This document shows, one piece after another, positions 22,296 to 32,964 of a DNA stretch of 64,000 bases. The stretch is from the NCBI GenBank assembly GCA_028023455.1, contig JAQFVV010000002.1, positions 33,675,725-33,739,724 on the forward strand. Reading direction: 5' to 3'. The translations under genes were made by a program, and so were the position numbers. The notes beneath the pieces were generated by a model. It saw only the letters and a list, made by a program, of their open reading frames with translations. It was not told the DNA's origin and did not search any database. The DNA is from Epiperipatus broadwayi (Eukaryota; Onychophora; Udeonychophora; Euonychophora; Peripatidae). The number at the start of each line of letters is the position of its first letter. Position 1 is the stretch's first letter.

Positions 22296-22299
22296 TATG

Positions 22300-23274
22300 T
22301 GTATTGATAATAATATGTATCCACTAATCTAAAAATAAAAGATATGCAACACAATCCGTGCACCCACACTCACATATATATAGCATTATATACATTCATA
22401 TATGTATTTAAAAAATGGTTTTTAAATGTTGAAGTGCAGGGAATATTATTTGGAGTTAAATCTATTAAGTGCAACTAACAGGAAAGATATATTTTATTCT
22501 AATCTTTTTTAAATCACGATTCATTCCTATCGTATATACAAATATGTGTGTATACTAAAATAACTTCGAAATAAATAATGTTTCTAAAGCACATACATAT
22601 ATGCATAAAACTACATTAATTTGTTTCTGACATAAATTCTTAAGGATAAAATTCCAATTTAAATATAAGTTAGAAATAATTAGTTTTAAATCTTATCGTA
22701 AGGAGCGCTACTTGACAACTTATAAAGAATTTTAGAATTCTGAAATAAATGTCGCATAATTATTGTTTTTATCTTTTTTAAAAAAAACTAATAAAAATAT
22801 ATATACTATGAGTCAAAAGAAAATCATAAAGTCTTTAGAAACAATGGTATGTATAAAAATAATATTAATAACAGCAATAAATAAATAAAACAAAAGAATA
22901 AATAAATAAGAAAACAATACAATAACAATTTATAAAAGATTTTTTATTATTATTTAATATATAAAAGAATATAGAATCTAAAGAACAAAATGAAAAATAT
23001 ATAGTATAATGTTTTGGTTAAAGGTTATTCAAATGGAAGTATTCATTATTGTTTCATACATTTCAAAAAAGTAGAAATTATGTCATTAACTTTATAAGTA
23101 CATGTAATTATACACATATTATCATTACAACTATTATCGAGGTCATCTAGGAATTCATTTTTCTCTTTTTTTTAACAAAATTCTCTGACAATTATTTATC
23201 ATTTTTTTGTGATTTCTGAAATAAAATATTTGTTTAAACTTAAAGATATATGTGTAATACTAAATTTACCAAAT
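22300..23274. other. AT-rich stretch, no gene recognised
   Basis: No protein, RNA gene or obvious repeat family. Long A/T-rich patches only. Confidence 0.45.
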
Positions 23275-23444
23275 AAACAAATTAGTTAAACTACTAAACA
23301 TCACATGGTCACCATCTCATGCTAGCACCTAACTGTTAGTAAACAAGAAAAAACTTTCCATATAGTAGTACTACCTTGTGCTAACCAGAGTAATCAATGG
23401 ATTCCAGAAGGCTTGTGCCTAAAATCCCTATCTAGTGCCTACTC

Positions 23445-23503
23445 ATCCAATATCCCCAGACTAGTTTCTGGCTTGTAGCCTTCGTCAGTGAGGAGCTTTG
23501 GAT
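23445..23503 (-). ncRNA. Hammerhead ribozyme motif (HHR1, antisense arm)
   Basis: Read on the minus strand: ATCCAA, then CTCCTCA, core CTGACGA (23482-23488), helix II GGC-loop-GCC, GAAACTAGTC (23459-23468), TGGGGATATTGGAT. Core positions are all consensus. Helix III is the palindrome ACTAGT. Helix I has CCTCA with TGGGG next to the core and ATCCAA with TTGGAT beyond an internal loop. Confidence 0.75.
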
Positions 23504-23642
23504 CTGAGAGCACTGCACCTAGATCTTAGGATCTAATGCAACCCTCCAGCAACCACCTTTTATCTCTACTTCACTACAAAACTATGAGAATGAAATTGAA
23601 ACAATATTTTCAATCTAAGCTCAATAGCTTATATAGTCTCAG

Positions 23643-23701
23643 ATCCAAGGCTCCTCACTGACGAAGGCCACAAGCCAGAAACTAGTCTGGGGATATTGGA
23701 T
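23643..23701 (+). ncRNA. Hammerhead ribozyme motif (HHR1, sense arm)
   Basis: ATCCAA at 23643-23648, CCTCA, core CTGACGA 23658-23664, helix II GGC-CACAA-GCC with a flanking A/A, GAAACTAGTC 23678-23687, TGGGG, then TTGGAT 23696-23701. This is a complete type I layout with helix I open. Cleavage would fall after GUC at 23687. Because helix III is only the self-complementary ACTAGT, a stable fold probably needs two molecules. Confidence 0.78.
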
Positions 23702-23884
23702 GAGTAGGCACTAGATAGGGAATTTATGCAAAGCCTTCTGGCATCCATTGATTACTCTGGTTAGCACAAGGTAGCACTACTATATGGAGAGTTTTTGCCT
23801 GTTTACTAAACAAATTAGTGTTAAAAACAAAAGTTACTACTGAAAATCAATGTAGATAGAATTATAAAAGAAAAGTGGGATTCA

Positions 23885-24550
23885 CTAAATGAATAATATT
23901 TCTGGAGTTAATTTTCTCACACAAGGTAGGTACTCATTTCCATCCACTTTTAACACATTATGGAGGGTTATATGCATAAACATATGGCCAAAGATGTGAA
24001 AAAGATCTATGATTCCTAAAATCCACATTTCATACTGAACCAATTGGCCCAGATTACAATCTCTTACATATATCATTATCATTGTTCAGTTTATATAAAT
24101 AGTCAATTACAACCATTTAATTTGACAAAAGCCAATTGATGGAAGCGTATTAATAATTTTCATTACTCATTCATAAAACTAGAGATTAACAACTTAATAA
24201 TTAATATTTCTATAGTGTAATTTTCACCAAACCATTCTTATGCAAGGGATGATTGTTTTCCATTTGCTTTTAACACCTTATGGGGGTATATAACCATAAA
24301 CCTATGACCAAAGATGTGTAACCCCAAGGTTATATCCCTCCACAAGGTGTTAAAAGCGATGAAAACTAGCCCCTACTTTGCATGATGGCATAGTGAAAAT
24401 TACACTACAGAAATATTATCCATTAAGTGAATAATTTCTAGTCTAATGAATGACTAATAAAAGTTATCACTATACTTCCATCAGGTTGTTTGTGTCAAAG
24501 TTGCAAGGGCAGTAAATTTGACAATTAAAGTGTGGTTTGGCTATCTATAT
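23885..24550. repeat. HHR2-related foldback pair
   Basis: Three related blocks: 23885-24110, 24190-24320 (direct) and 24330-24550 (inverted). Each carries AATAATATTTCT, TTTAACACNTTATGGAGGG and CCAAAGATGTG, plus the GATCTGGGCCAA segment of HHR2. The ribozyme is broken in both readable places: CTGATGA is deleted in the 24040 copy, and it is CTAGTGG with AAAA for GAAA in the copy at about 24580. Confidence 0.65.
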
Positions 24551-24559
24551 TATGAACAA

Positions 24560-24665
24560 TGATAAAGTTATGTATTGGAGATTGTGATCTGGGCCAACTA
24601 GTGGGTAGCTGGTTCAGCATAAAATGTGCATCTTGGGGATAAAGTATTTTCTTTTTCACATTTTT
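24560..24665 (+). mobile_element. Degenerate HHR2 hammerhead region
   Basis: GGAGATTGTGATCTGGGCCA then ACTAGTGGGTAGCTGGTTCA and GCATAAAATGTGCATCTTGG align base for base with the active-looking HHR2 cores. CUGAUGA has changed to CTAGTGG and GAAA to AAAA. Helix II and helix I remain, but the catalytic core is lost. Confidence 0.6.
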
Positions 24666-24669
24666 CAGA

Positions 24670-25655
24670 AACTTGATTTTATACTTTGGTCAAAATTATT
24701 ATTTTCTTATAAAACTTGTTGCTTACAATGTTTAAATTTAAATATCTATTGAATATTGATTTTATAGAAAATTAGAGCATTTTAGTCTATTCTCAATAGA
24801 TAATATTCCAAACATTGTTTTTAGATACACACTATCTTACTATTGTTGATAATGATCTTTTTATCTTTATTGAACATAACTAAAAATATCCGTACCTCTA
24901 AAATTAATTATCTTAATTAATTATTCTTTCTTAATATCCTTAATTCTTCACCTCAACATTTCTCAGTTTTATTAATGATTTCTTCTCATGATGGTTTGCT
25001 TTGAATTTTTTTATGTAAGAGTCACTTTCCTTTTCACATTTTGTAATTATTATTCCTTAAGTAGATGTTCATCTTTTTATGAGATGCTTTCAATAATAAG
25101 ATTTATTTCAAAAATAACTAAATTTAATAATATAAATAATAAGTGACCTTATTTATATTAAAAATTTGATAACAAATAATAGAATTGAATTTAAAGTACT
25201 GAAACAAAAATATATTAATAATTAAAAAAGTGTTTATTAAATCTAATGATTGAAAAATTTTGGAAGTTCTCAAGCAATATTTAGTCCTAAAGTGTTATTT
25301 AAAATGATCAATTTAAAATAAAATTGAAATAGACAACTAAACTAATAAATAAAATTATTTAATACATCAACCCAGTTTTCATTTCCTGTTAGAACATCAA
25401 GATGGTTCTTCTTATAAAATCACATGACCAAACTACTCTACAGTAGCTCCACCCAATGGCCATTATTTACATTACATTACTAAAAATATAATTGATAAAA
25501 TACATACATGCACATAAAAATGATTAAACTTATTGAAATCCTTTTTTTAAACATATACAAAATAATATTAAAAATATTTTAAATTATAACTCTAAAGTTT
25601 CCAATAATCTAACAATGCTTATTCTCACCTTAATTGTGCTGAAACTTTTACCATG
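24670..25655. other. AT-rich stretch, no gene recognised
   Basis: No protein, RNA gene or family recognised. The segment CATGACCAAACTACTCTACA near 25427 is reminiscent of HHR1 outer and arm sequence, but is too diverged to assign. Confidence 0.4.
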
Positions 25656-25668
25656 TTTACACATTTGT

Positions 25669-25860
25669 AAACAAAGGCAAAACTCCCCATACAGTACTGC
25701 CACCCTGTGCCAAACAGAGTAATCAATGGATGCCAGAAGGCTTATGCATAAAATCCCTATCTAGTGCCTACTCATCCAATATCCCCAGACTAGTTTCTGG
25801 CTTGTGGCCATCATCAGTGAGGAGCTATGTGCTAGTATAGAGATGGTGATCATGTGATGT
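25669..25860 (-). mobile_element. Internally deleted HHR1 with 13-bp target duplication
   Basis: Direct repeats TTTACACATTTGT flank it at 25656-25668 and 25861-25873. In minus orientation it starts ACATCACATGATCACC, jumps directly to the hammerhead, then has one arm ending GGGGAGTTTTGCC. So one arm and the central spacer are gone while the ribozyme is kept. At 192 bases it is the smallest bounded copy. Confidence 0.88.
25774..25830 (-). ncRNA. Hammerhead ribozyme motif (HHR1)
   Basis: Minus strand: CTCCTCA, core CTGATGA (25811-25817), GGCC-ACAA-GCC helix II, GAAACTAGTC (25788-25797), TGGGGATATTGGAT. The catalytic core and adjacent helix I are intact. The distal ATCCAA partner is missing because of the deletion, so the stabilising helix I extension is lost. 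Confidence 0.68.
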
Positions 25861-25874
25861 TTTACACATTTGTT

Positions 25875-26540
25875 TAAATTTTCTTGAATACATGAGTTGT
25901 TTATTTCAATTGTGTTTTAAATTGATTATTTTAAATTTTATAACAAAATACAACATTATGGACAAATTTTAACAGTGAAATTTCCATCATTTAAAATTTT
26001 AATTCTCCCGTACTTACTTCAAAATTATGAATAAAGTCATATGAAAAGGTAAAGGCCTCTGAAGATATGTATATGTCGAAACATCATGCTGGATCCTGTG
26101 AGCAGGAAGTAAATAATTAACAAAGATAGAATTGAGATGGTAAGCTAATAGTTTAATTTAAATACATACGATTATAATTACATATATACATAGCCTATTT
26201 AAGGCATATTAAAATAATAAAAGGTCATGGTGACCTGCACATAATAACCCTAGTCCTGCTTTTGGACTTACAGAATCAGGAGTCTCTGACTTTCATTAAT
26301 ACCAGAACCTCTAGACAAGGCTCTGTGGGGAGAGGTATATACCCCTCAAGACTTCTGCAGTCTTTACATACCTACCATATATGGCGTTTTCACATACACA
26401 CATTTTTTACACTTCTCACCAAATATGGTGTTTATACAATTTTCTGACCTTATAAAGCCAGCTGTGCCACACTATGACCTAACAACATTGCTATTCAACA
26501 AGTTACATTGCTACATTTTATGATTACAGTCATTTATATA
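25875..26540. other. Mostly unassigned, one possible ribozyme
   Basis: No protein found. The open frame 26262-26447 has no recognisable motif. It contains the CTGAAGA...GAAACATC motif described separately. Confidence 0.4.
26055..26095 (+). ncRNA. Possible degenerate hammerhead motif
   Basis: CTGAAGA at 26059-26065, a short GATAT/ATGTC pairing, then GAAACATC at 26078-26085. The order and spacing are as in PLE hammerheads, and helix III would be the short ACAT loop. Helix I pairing is poor (only the first pair is clear), so this may be a decayed PLE 3' end or chance. Confidence 0.4.
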
Positions 26541-26675
26541 ATTATTTACACACAACCATTATACATAATTACGGTACAAAAAATTATTTTTATTCTACAC
26601 AATCATTATGCATAATTATTGTACAAAGTTATTATTTTTATTCTACACAATCATTATGCATTTATTGTACAACAT
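26540..26675. repeat. Three tandem units of about 50 bp
   Basis: The unit ACACAA(T/C)CATTAT(G/A)CATAATTA(T/C)... followed by TATTTTTATTCT occurs three times, the last shortened. It is a local tandem expansion without coding sense. Confidence 0.8.
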
Positions 26676-26763
26676 ACCTTGCTTGACCTTGAACACTGCA
26701 CACTACTTTTCAGTTGGACCAGATCATATGTTGTCATTTGTTCTACATTTGGGCTAAGAATGA

Positions 26764-27300
26764 TTTGATAATCTTTAATCTAATAAATGATTAATAAAAA
26801 TAATTTATGTATTTATTTAAAGTGGATGGTGTCACAGATATGAGTGAAGAAAAAATTTGATGCTTTTAAATCAAATTGTACTGAGTTAATATTTATAAAC
26901 ATGGAAACAAAAGTCAAGACATGTGTAGGAATTATAACCTCTGCCAAATTCTGACTCAGCAAGGAATGTATTTTGAGGAATTTATTTTTTCCAAACATCT
27001 TTATTTCTTTGTTCAAGAATAATAGGTGGAATGGATGTTTTAAATATATCTAAAAAGATAATACACATAGAAAAAGGATCAAATTGCATTAATGATACCA
27101 TGTGGCTATATTTATTTTAAAAACCAGATATATTAATTTTAATTGTGTATAAAGTTTATGTCTGTAATGGTAATGATATGATAATCTTTAGACTAATAAA
27201 TAAATAATAATACTCATTAATATATTTATTTATAGTAAATGGTGTCCAAAATGTAAGTGCAGGAAGTTTGACACTTGTGGATTAAATTTTAGTAATAGAT
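26764..27300. repeat. Two diverged direct copies of an AT-rich element
   Basis: TGATAATCTTTAATCTAATA at 26764 and TGATAATCTTTAGACTAATA at 27178 each lead into TATTTATTTA(A/T)AGT(G/A)(G/A)ATGGTGTC. The segment AAGTTTGACAC and the preceding motif echo the TAATCTCTAGTCTAATGAAT block of the HHR2-related foldbacks at 2.5 and 24.4 kb. So these are probably distant members of that group. Confidence 0.5.
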
Positions 27301-27517
27301 ATAATAACCAAATAGTATAATATAAAACAAACTGGAGCAATGTCAAATCTACAATTTTTATAATATTTTAATCACTTATTATCTCTGTGTCATAATATGT
27401 TTGATTCTCAATCATTTTTTAAAACTACATCAAAAATTGTAACTTCATTTTTATTTAAAAAACTCTAAATCAATGTATTTGATGTTAAAGTTTAAATATT
27501 TAATTCAGAAATCTTAT

Positions 27518-28190
27518 TACATTATGTTATACATTTTCATTATAAAAATTGTAATATTGATTCGCTGTAAATTGCAAGATTTTACATGAGTTAATGTGTG
27601 ACGGAAATGGTCAACTTAAAAAGTGAAGAGCGTAACAATCACGCTCTCCAACCAAGATGCTTCAGATTGACCTAACCCTATCTTGTGTTGAGGTTTGAGA
27701 GGTCCCTCTATGATCAAAAAACAACATTATTTGACTATTATAAACATTTAAGAAAATATAATAAAGGTTAAAGCCTTTCTCTGAAGTATTTATATACTTC
27801 CAATGTGCTTAAAAAATGATCTCAACTTTACATTAGGCTATACATTTCCATTATAAAGATTGTAATATTGATTCGCTGTAAATCACAAGATTTTGCATGA
27901 ATTAATGTGTGAAGGAAATAGTGGACTTCAAAAGTGAAGAGAGTAACAACTTCACACTCTCAAATCAAGATGCTTCAGATTGGCCTATATAAATGGGAAT
28001 TTAGGTTAAACATAAAATGGTCATTCTTATCTTTATAAAGTCTCTATTTTGTGTTGAGGTTTGAGAGGTCCCTCTATGGTCAAAAAACAATATCGTTTGA
28101 CTATTATAAATGTCTAAGGCACATATGATAAAGGATAAAGCCTTTCTCTAAAGTATTTACGTACTTTGTATGCATTTAATAAATAATAAT
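27518..28190. repeat. Two tandem copies of a 310-365 bp repeat
   Basis: Copy one is about 27518-27825 and copy two about 27826-28190. Shared blocks are TAATATTGATTCGCTGTAAA, AAGATGCTTCAGATTG, TGTTGAGGTTTGAGAGGTCC and AAGCCTTTCTCT. Copy two has about 54 extra bases between the CTTCAGATTG and TGTTGAGG blocks (27990-28045), so one copy has an indel. The 3' segment recurs in minus sense at 45835-45990 and at 49120-49235. No ribozyme core is seen. Confidence 0.85.
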
Positions 28191-28194
28191 TTTA

Positions 28195-30200
28195 CATTAA
28201 TCTTATTTTAATAATGATAAAAACTCATACACACATTCATGCCAAGTAAAGTAAAAAAAAATATATAGATACAATAGAGGTATAGAAGAATTTTTAGAAA
28301 TCATGGAATTCTGAAGAACCATAACAGCAAAAAATAAAAGTTTTATTTTAAAAAGTAAAATCAAAATATAGATATAATAATACATTTTATTTTATATTAA
28401 TCTGGCATATATGGGTAAAATATTACCCATAAAAAAACAAATGATATATTTATGTCCTCTCATAAATTAAATTAGTTTAACCCAGAAATAAACACATTAA
28501 GTGAAATTCATCCAGTAAAAAAAAAAAAATGTAAAATTCTTTCCTAAATTGAGTGCTTCATTATATTTCCTAATAAGTCAAAAAAGTTTAGGAGGATGCA
28601 TAGAAATTCTATTTAAAGAATAGTTATTATTAGAAATACGATTTATATCATTGAACAATTATAAGCTAGAAATAAATAAACAACTTTGACAGGATAACGA
28701 GTTAAGAAATAATATGAGAATCAAAGAAGTGAAATCACATAATAAGTTTAAAATAATGATAATGCAATATTTTATATGCTAAAAGTGTTGCTTATTAGAA
28801 AATAATGATTTATTTCATTAGCAAGCATAACATATCAATCAAGGAATCAAATAAAATTAATAAACTCAGAGGATAAAATTATTGTAGTCACAAGAGGATA
28901 GAATTACATTGAAATTTGTTTTTGAATTCAAGGTAATAAAGGCTTTGAAATACAAGTGATATAACATCAAATACTCAAATACGAGAGTACATGTATGTGC
29001 CAAAATTATTACACGTGATAACAATGGAAATGATATCTCTGATAATCTTAGATTTATTAGAAAGCAATGAACCTAATAAATTGATATAATACTAAGAAAT
29101 TAAAGTAATATTGAATTTTTAAATATTTTTTTAATAAATTTGGATCTGCCGAAATGTATAATATTGTAATATTATAAGAATAACTTCAATTTCATTGATT
29201 TTAAAAACTCTTTCTGGTAGATTTGCTGGGACAAAATTCGACCTCAACTCTAACATTAACCATAAACCTAACCTTAATTACCCTATTTTTTATTAAAAGT
29301 TTTTAAAAAATTTCCAATTAAGAATGATTTTAATTAAAGAATAGGATTAAGAGCTTTTAAATTGTTTTTCAAATATAAGAGAAAGTTTTTGATCAGATGA
29401 AAAAACATAGCATAATTTAATAGCATCAAATAAAGAGCAATTATATAGCCAAATAGCAATGCATATAGGACTAGCATTACTATCCATGATGATTCTGTTT
29501 ATACTTTCGTGAGAATTGATGCAGAAAACCTACGTTAGCAGAATTATTCGTCAGTGGACCAAGAAAGAGTTTGACATAAATTCCTCAATGGAGAGTCACA
29601 ACTGCAGTGAAAACAGTACATTAAAAGTATACTTTACAATCATCCTTATGTTTAATATTGTCATCTCATCTGAAGCATTCAATATGATGTTTCTAGTCAG
29701 CGCTGGGTGATTTGCTTAAATGAAATGTAATTTCAAGCAACAGAAGGAGAAGAGATGAGATGTAGAACTGAAGAAACACACAAAAAAGTTTTAATATGTC
29801 TTATTTATCCTATGTGGACGATAAATAACTACAAGTCAAAATCCCATTCAAAAAACAAGTGACTGAAAAGCGAGAGTAACATGGTTTCTGCTTAATGAGA
29901 TTAATTTACGTGTAAAGAAAAAGCTAAATCCAAAGAATTTATTTTGCAAAGATTCCTTTTTGTATAAATTTTAAAAAGGTATCAAAAATACTTAAACTTT
30001 TAAAAGATAAAACTCGTAACAAGAGAGCTTTATATAATTTAGAATTTTTAAATGTGTTTGTGTGTGCATGCAATCTTATTTTCGAACAAGTGAAGAATTA
30101 TTTAAACTTCAAGATTAACGTTATGTGTTTATTTCTTTTTTTTTTTCCATTAATAGATTATTTCAGTTTGAATTAACTAAATATTAGATTATCAACTAAT
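28195..30200. other. AT-rich stretch, no gene recognised
   Basis: About 2 kb without a recognisable protein, RNA gene or shared repeat. CTCTAACATTAACCATAAAC near 29248 resembles degenerate (CTAACC)n sequence. The frame 29516-29710 begins with Met and is moderately complex in composition, but has no family resemblance that I recognise. Confidence 0.45.
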
Positions 30201-30203
30201 ATG

Positions 30204-30316
30204 ATTTTTTTTTCCATGTCATAGCATCGATTGGGATGCGAACCCACAACCCTCTGCAACCAAGTACTTGCTTGCAAGGTGGCTGCGATGACGTCTCGGC
30301 TAACAACGCTTGACAA
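30204..30316 (-). mobile_element. tRNA-Gly-derived SINE, diverged copy
   Basis: On the minus strand it begins TTGTCAAGCGTTG, has an A-box-like TTAGCCGAGACG, a clean B box GGGTTCGCATCCC, and ends GCTATGACATGG followed by an A run (T run at 30205-30213). It has the same head and tail as the copies at 62.4 and 62.7 kb, with an insertion in the variable region and a changed anticodon arm. It is a pseudo-tRNA retroposon, not a functional tRNA gene. Confidence 0.75.
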
Positions 30317-30814
30317 CTTACTATATGAATTTTGTGACACAAATTTTCTGAAATGTTTCCTTTTGAAAATCATTAATAATATTATTATTGTCATAAAATC
30401 AATCATGATTTTTGTTTGGTAAATCCATTAATAAATGTCCTTGTTCTCAACAGATAATCCATAAAAGATTTCATTTTTCAAAACATGACAATCTTAGAAG
30501 TCCAAATTAGCTTTAATGTTTAATAGTTACTGAAATTTCCACAAATAGTAGATACTCTAAAAAAGGAACACCAAGTTTTTTGTGATTATGATTGGAGTAA
30601 AGACATTTTTTCAATGCAAATATTACTTTAACCTTGAAGTACACTAATTTATGATATGTCCAACAGTCTAAACTCCTAAACATTCATTAAATATGAATTC
30701 TTGTATCCATTGTTTTGAATGTGGATATATCATGTTTTACAGTGATTTTTTGCCTAAACAAAGTGTTAGGATATTCAATCCACATGTTGTTCAAAAAGTC
30801 AAGTATATCAGAAT

Positions 30815-31035
30815 AAATCACTAAATACCACATGATGACCATTCTTTATGCTAACACAAGCTGTTTACACCTCCATACGGTAGTGCCACTCAGTGCAAGC
30901 TAAAGTAATCAATGGATGCAGAAAGATTTGGGATGAATAGGCACTAGATAAGGATTTTATGCACAAACCTTCCTGCATCCATTGATTATCCTGGCTTGCA
31001 CTGATGCTACTGTATGGAGAATTTTGCCTCTGTAT
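30815..31035 (+). mobile_element. HHR1 element without ribozyme
   Basis: Outer end CACATGATGACCATTC at about 30829, arms TACGGTAGTGCCACTCAGTG and GCACTGATGCTACTGTATGG, ending AATTTTGCCTCTG. The centre goes directly from GATTTGGGATGAATAGGC to the right arm, deleting the whole hammerhead. Confidence 0.75.
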
Positions 31036-31497
31036 ATCAGACGATCTGAATTTACAGCATCAATATCATTATTTCCAATCAATAACTTTTTGCCAAAGTC
31101 TACTATTTGTATCAACACTTAAATTAAATTTTTTTAAAAAAAAACATCTTTTAATGGCATTAATTGATATTTAAGTGCTTGGAGATATCCGAGTACGAAA
31201 ACCTTAACAGTGAAACAGTCTTAATATAATGTGCTTAGCATGCATTCAATATCTTTATCATGATATGTAATAATGCATTTTTGGCCATAGAACATTAACT
31301 TTTAATGTCTCTGAAAGAAAATCTTTATTCAGTAGTGAAGCATAATAAAATTAGCCTTTTCAGAAAGCTGGAAGGTACACATTTTAAGTTAACAACAATT
31401 TATCTTAGAAAATAAGTAAAAAGCCAATTTTTCACTATCCAATTATTTTTGGGTTACTTGGTTACCATTTCTTATGCTTGTTCAAGTTTTTAAAAAC

Positions 31498-31692
31498 AGA
31501 GGCAATACTCTACATACAGTAGTGCCACCCAGTGCCAGAATAATTAATAGTTGCAAGAAAGTTTGTGTATATAATTCCTATCTAGTCCCTACTCATCCAA
31601 TATCCCCAAACTAGTTTGTAGAGTAATCAATTTCATCCATTGATTACTCTGGTTTCCTCTGAGTGGCATTACTATATGGAGAGTTTTGTCTG
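31498..31692 (-). mobile_element. HHR1 fragment with dead ribozyme
   Basis: Both terminal arms are readable (CATACAGTAGTGCCACCCAG and GGCATTACTATATGGAGAG). The left hammerhead remnant ATCCCCAAACTAGTTTGTAG ends where CUGANGA should begin. No flanking duplication was identified. Confidence 0.7.
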
Positions 31693-31894
31693 TTTTTAAT
31701 GTTTTGGAGTTAGTTAAGAGAAGTTATATTAGTAAGTATATATACATATATGAGTGTAGGTATGTATTAGAAGTGAAATTTTTTTTTTTAAAATCCAAGT
31801 TGGGTTTGGAATTTGTAAATTAACTTTTATATTTTGTAAGGAGTATATAAAAAGATTTAAATTGCATTACAATAACTATCACTGGTACTTCCCT

Positions 31895-32690
31895 GTTATC
31901 TGGACCCTTTTGATTTTTTTTAAATATATAATCAGAAAAATATTATCTATAATTCAGATTCTGGAGATAAAAAAATTGCATTGGATTCAAAAGTGACTCA
32001 AATATATTGTCGTCTCTGATTTCCAATCTCCAAATGAATTCGGCCAAATACAAGTTCAAATACTGCTGTGTTGTGACTCTGCATCATTTATGTCACCACT
32101 TAGCAAATCTCCACATATACCAACCAAACTAGTGCTTCATTTCATTTCATTGATAAGCATCCTAGCTGACACTATTCCTTTCTTTTGCAAGAACGCCATG
32201 GCCTGTCCTTTGATAGAAATCAAGATGAATAAATTTATTTTTACATATGGATAGGAAATGGAGTAAATAAATTATTTAATGGAAAAACCTAACATATGAC
32301 TTAATATTTTTTTTACTTAGCAATATTTCTTGACTTTATTAACTATTATTTTATAATAAATCTTAATTAAAGATCAGCCTTTTCAAGCTATTGTGCATGC
32401 GCTTTTTACAAGTGTTAATAAAAAGCGCATGCACAATAGCTTGAAAAGGCTGATCTTTAATGTATTACAATTTATAAAAAACATAGCGCTATAGGGATAA
32501 ATAAATCTTCATGTAAAATATTAATTTAAATAGATGTTTCTTAAATTTCCAAATCTGAATTGAAAATCAGACGGCTCCAGAAATAAATAACAGGAATGCT
32601 GTAGCATTTGAAATCATATTTAGATGAATTCATTTGGAGACTGAAAATCAGAGGCAACAAATTAATATAAAAAAATCAAACGGCTCTAGA
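31895..32690. repeat. Large diverged inverted repeat
   Basis: Outer arms match in inverted sense. GGACCCTTTTGATTTTTTTT at 31900 matches AAAAAAATCAAACGGCTC near 32668, and TCCAATCTCCAAATGAATTC at about 32022-32042 matches GAATTCATTTGGAGACTG at about 32626-32643. The 42-bp hairpin at 32367-32460 sits within it. No coding sequence is recognised. Confidence 0.6.
32367..32460. repeat. Perfect 42-bp hairpin
   Basis: The left arm 32367-32408 (TTAAAGATCAGCCTTTTCAA...) and right arm 32419-32460 are exact reverse complements over 42 bases, with a 10-base loop CAAGTGTTAA. Nearby inverted repeats all carry mismatches, so this one is either very recent or maintained. A microRNA-like precursor or a minimal MITE are both possible. 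Perfect pairing over the full length is less usual for animal pre-miRNAs. Confidence 0.9.
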
Positions 32691-32719
32691 AAACAAAAAA
32701 AGTACTCTAACATGTATGC

Positions 32720-32960
32720 ACCCACAGACATATATAAGAGACTTGAACGCAGACTTTCAAACTCCCTACAGCTATCCAATCCATCTTATACAACGATACA
32801 CATGACCTAATACATATGAGCAAGATAAACAATCTCTAGTTTATGCATTTTATGCTGAACCAGTACTCATCAGTTGGTCTAGACCACCATCTCCCCACAT
32901 ATATACAACCAGTTATCAGTTATATATGTAAAACTCAGTTTGTACAAATGATTTAAAACA
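32720..32960 (-). mobile_element. HHR2 element, minus strand
   Basis: Minus strand carries the HHR2 order: CATAACTGATAACTGG... start, GGTGGTCTAGACCAA, core CTGATGA (complement at 32867-32873), TACTGGTTCAGCA helix II region, then AAAATGCATAAA, and TCATGTGTATCGTTGTATAA. GAAA has become AAAA, which removes an invariant G, so cleavage is unlikely. Confidence 0.7.
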
Positions 32961-32964
32961 CTTG

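Larger units (their letters stand above)
23287..23807 (+). mobile_element. Full-length HHR1 foldback element, two inverted hammerheads
   Basis: Best preserved copy. Exact direct repeats AAACAAATTAGT flank it (23275-23286 and 23808-23819). From the left it has the outer end CTAAACATCACATGGTCACC, the arm TAGTAGTACTACCTTGTGCT, AATCAATGGATTCCAGAAGG, ATCCCTATCTAGTGCCTACT, then an antisense hammerhead (23445-23503), a central spacer of about 140 bases, a sense hammerhead (23643-23701), and the complementary right arm ending GAGAGTTTTTGCCTGTTTAC. It has no open reading frame. The whole transcript could fold into a hairpin of about 190 base pairs. It is likely a non-autonomous retroelement. Confidence 0.92.
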
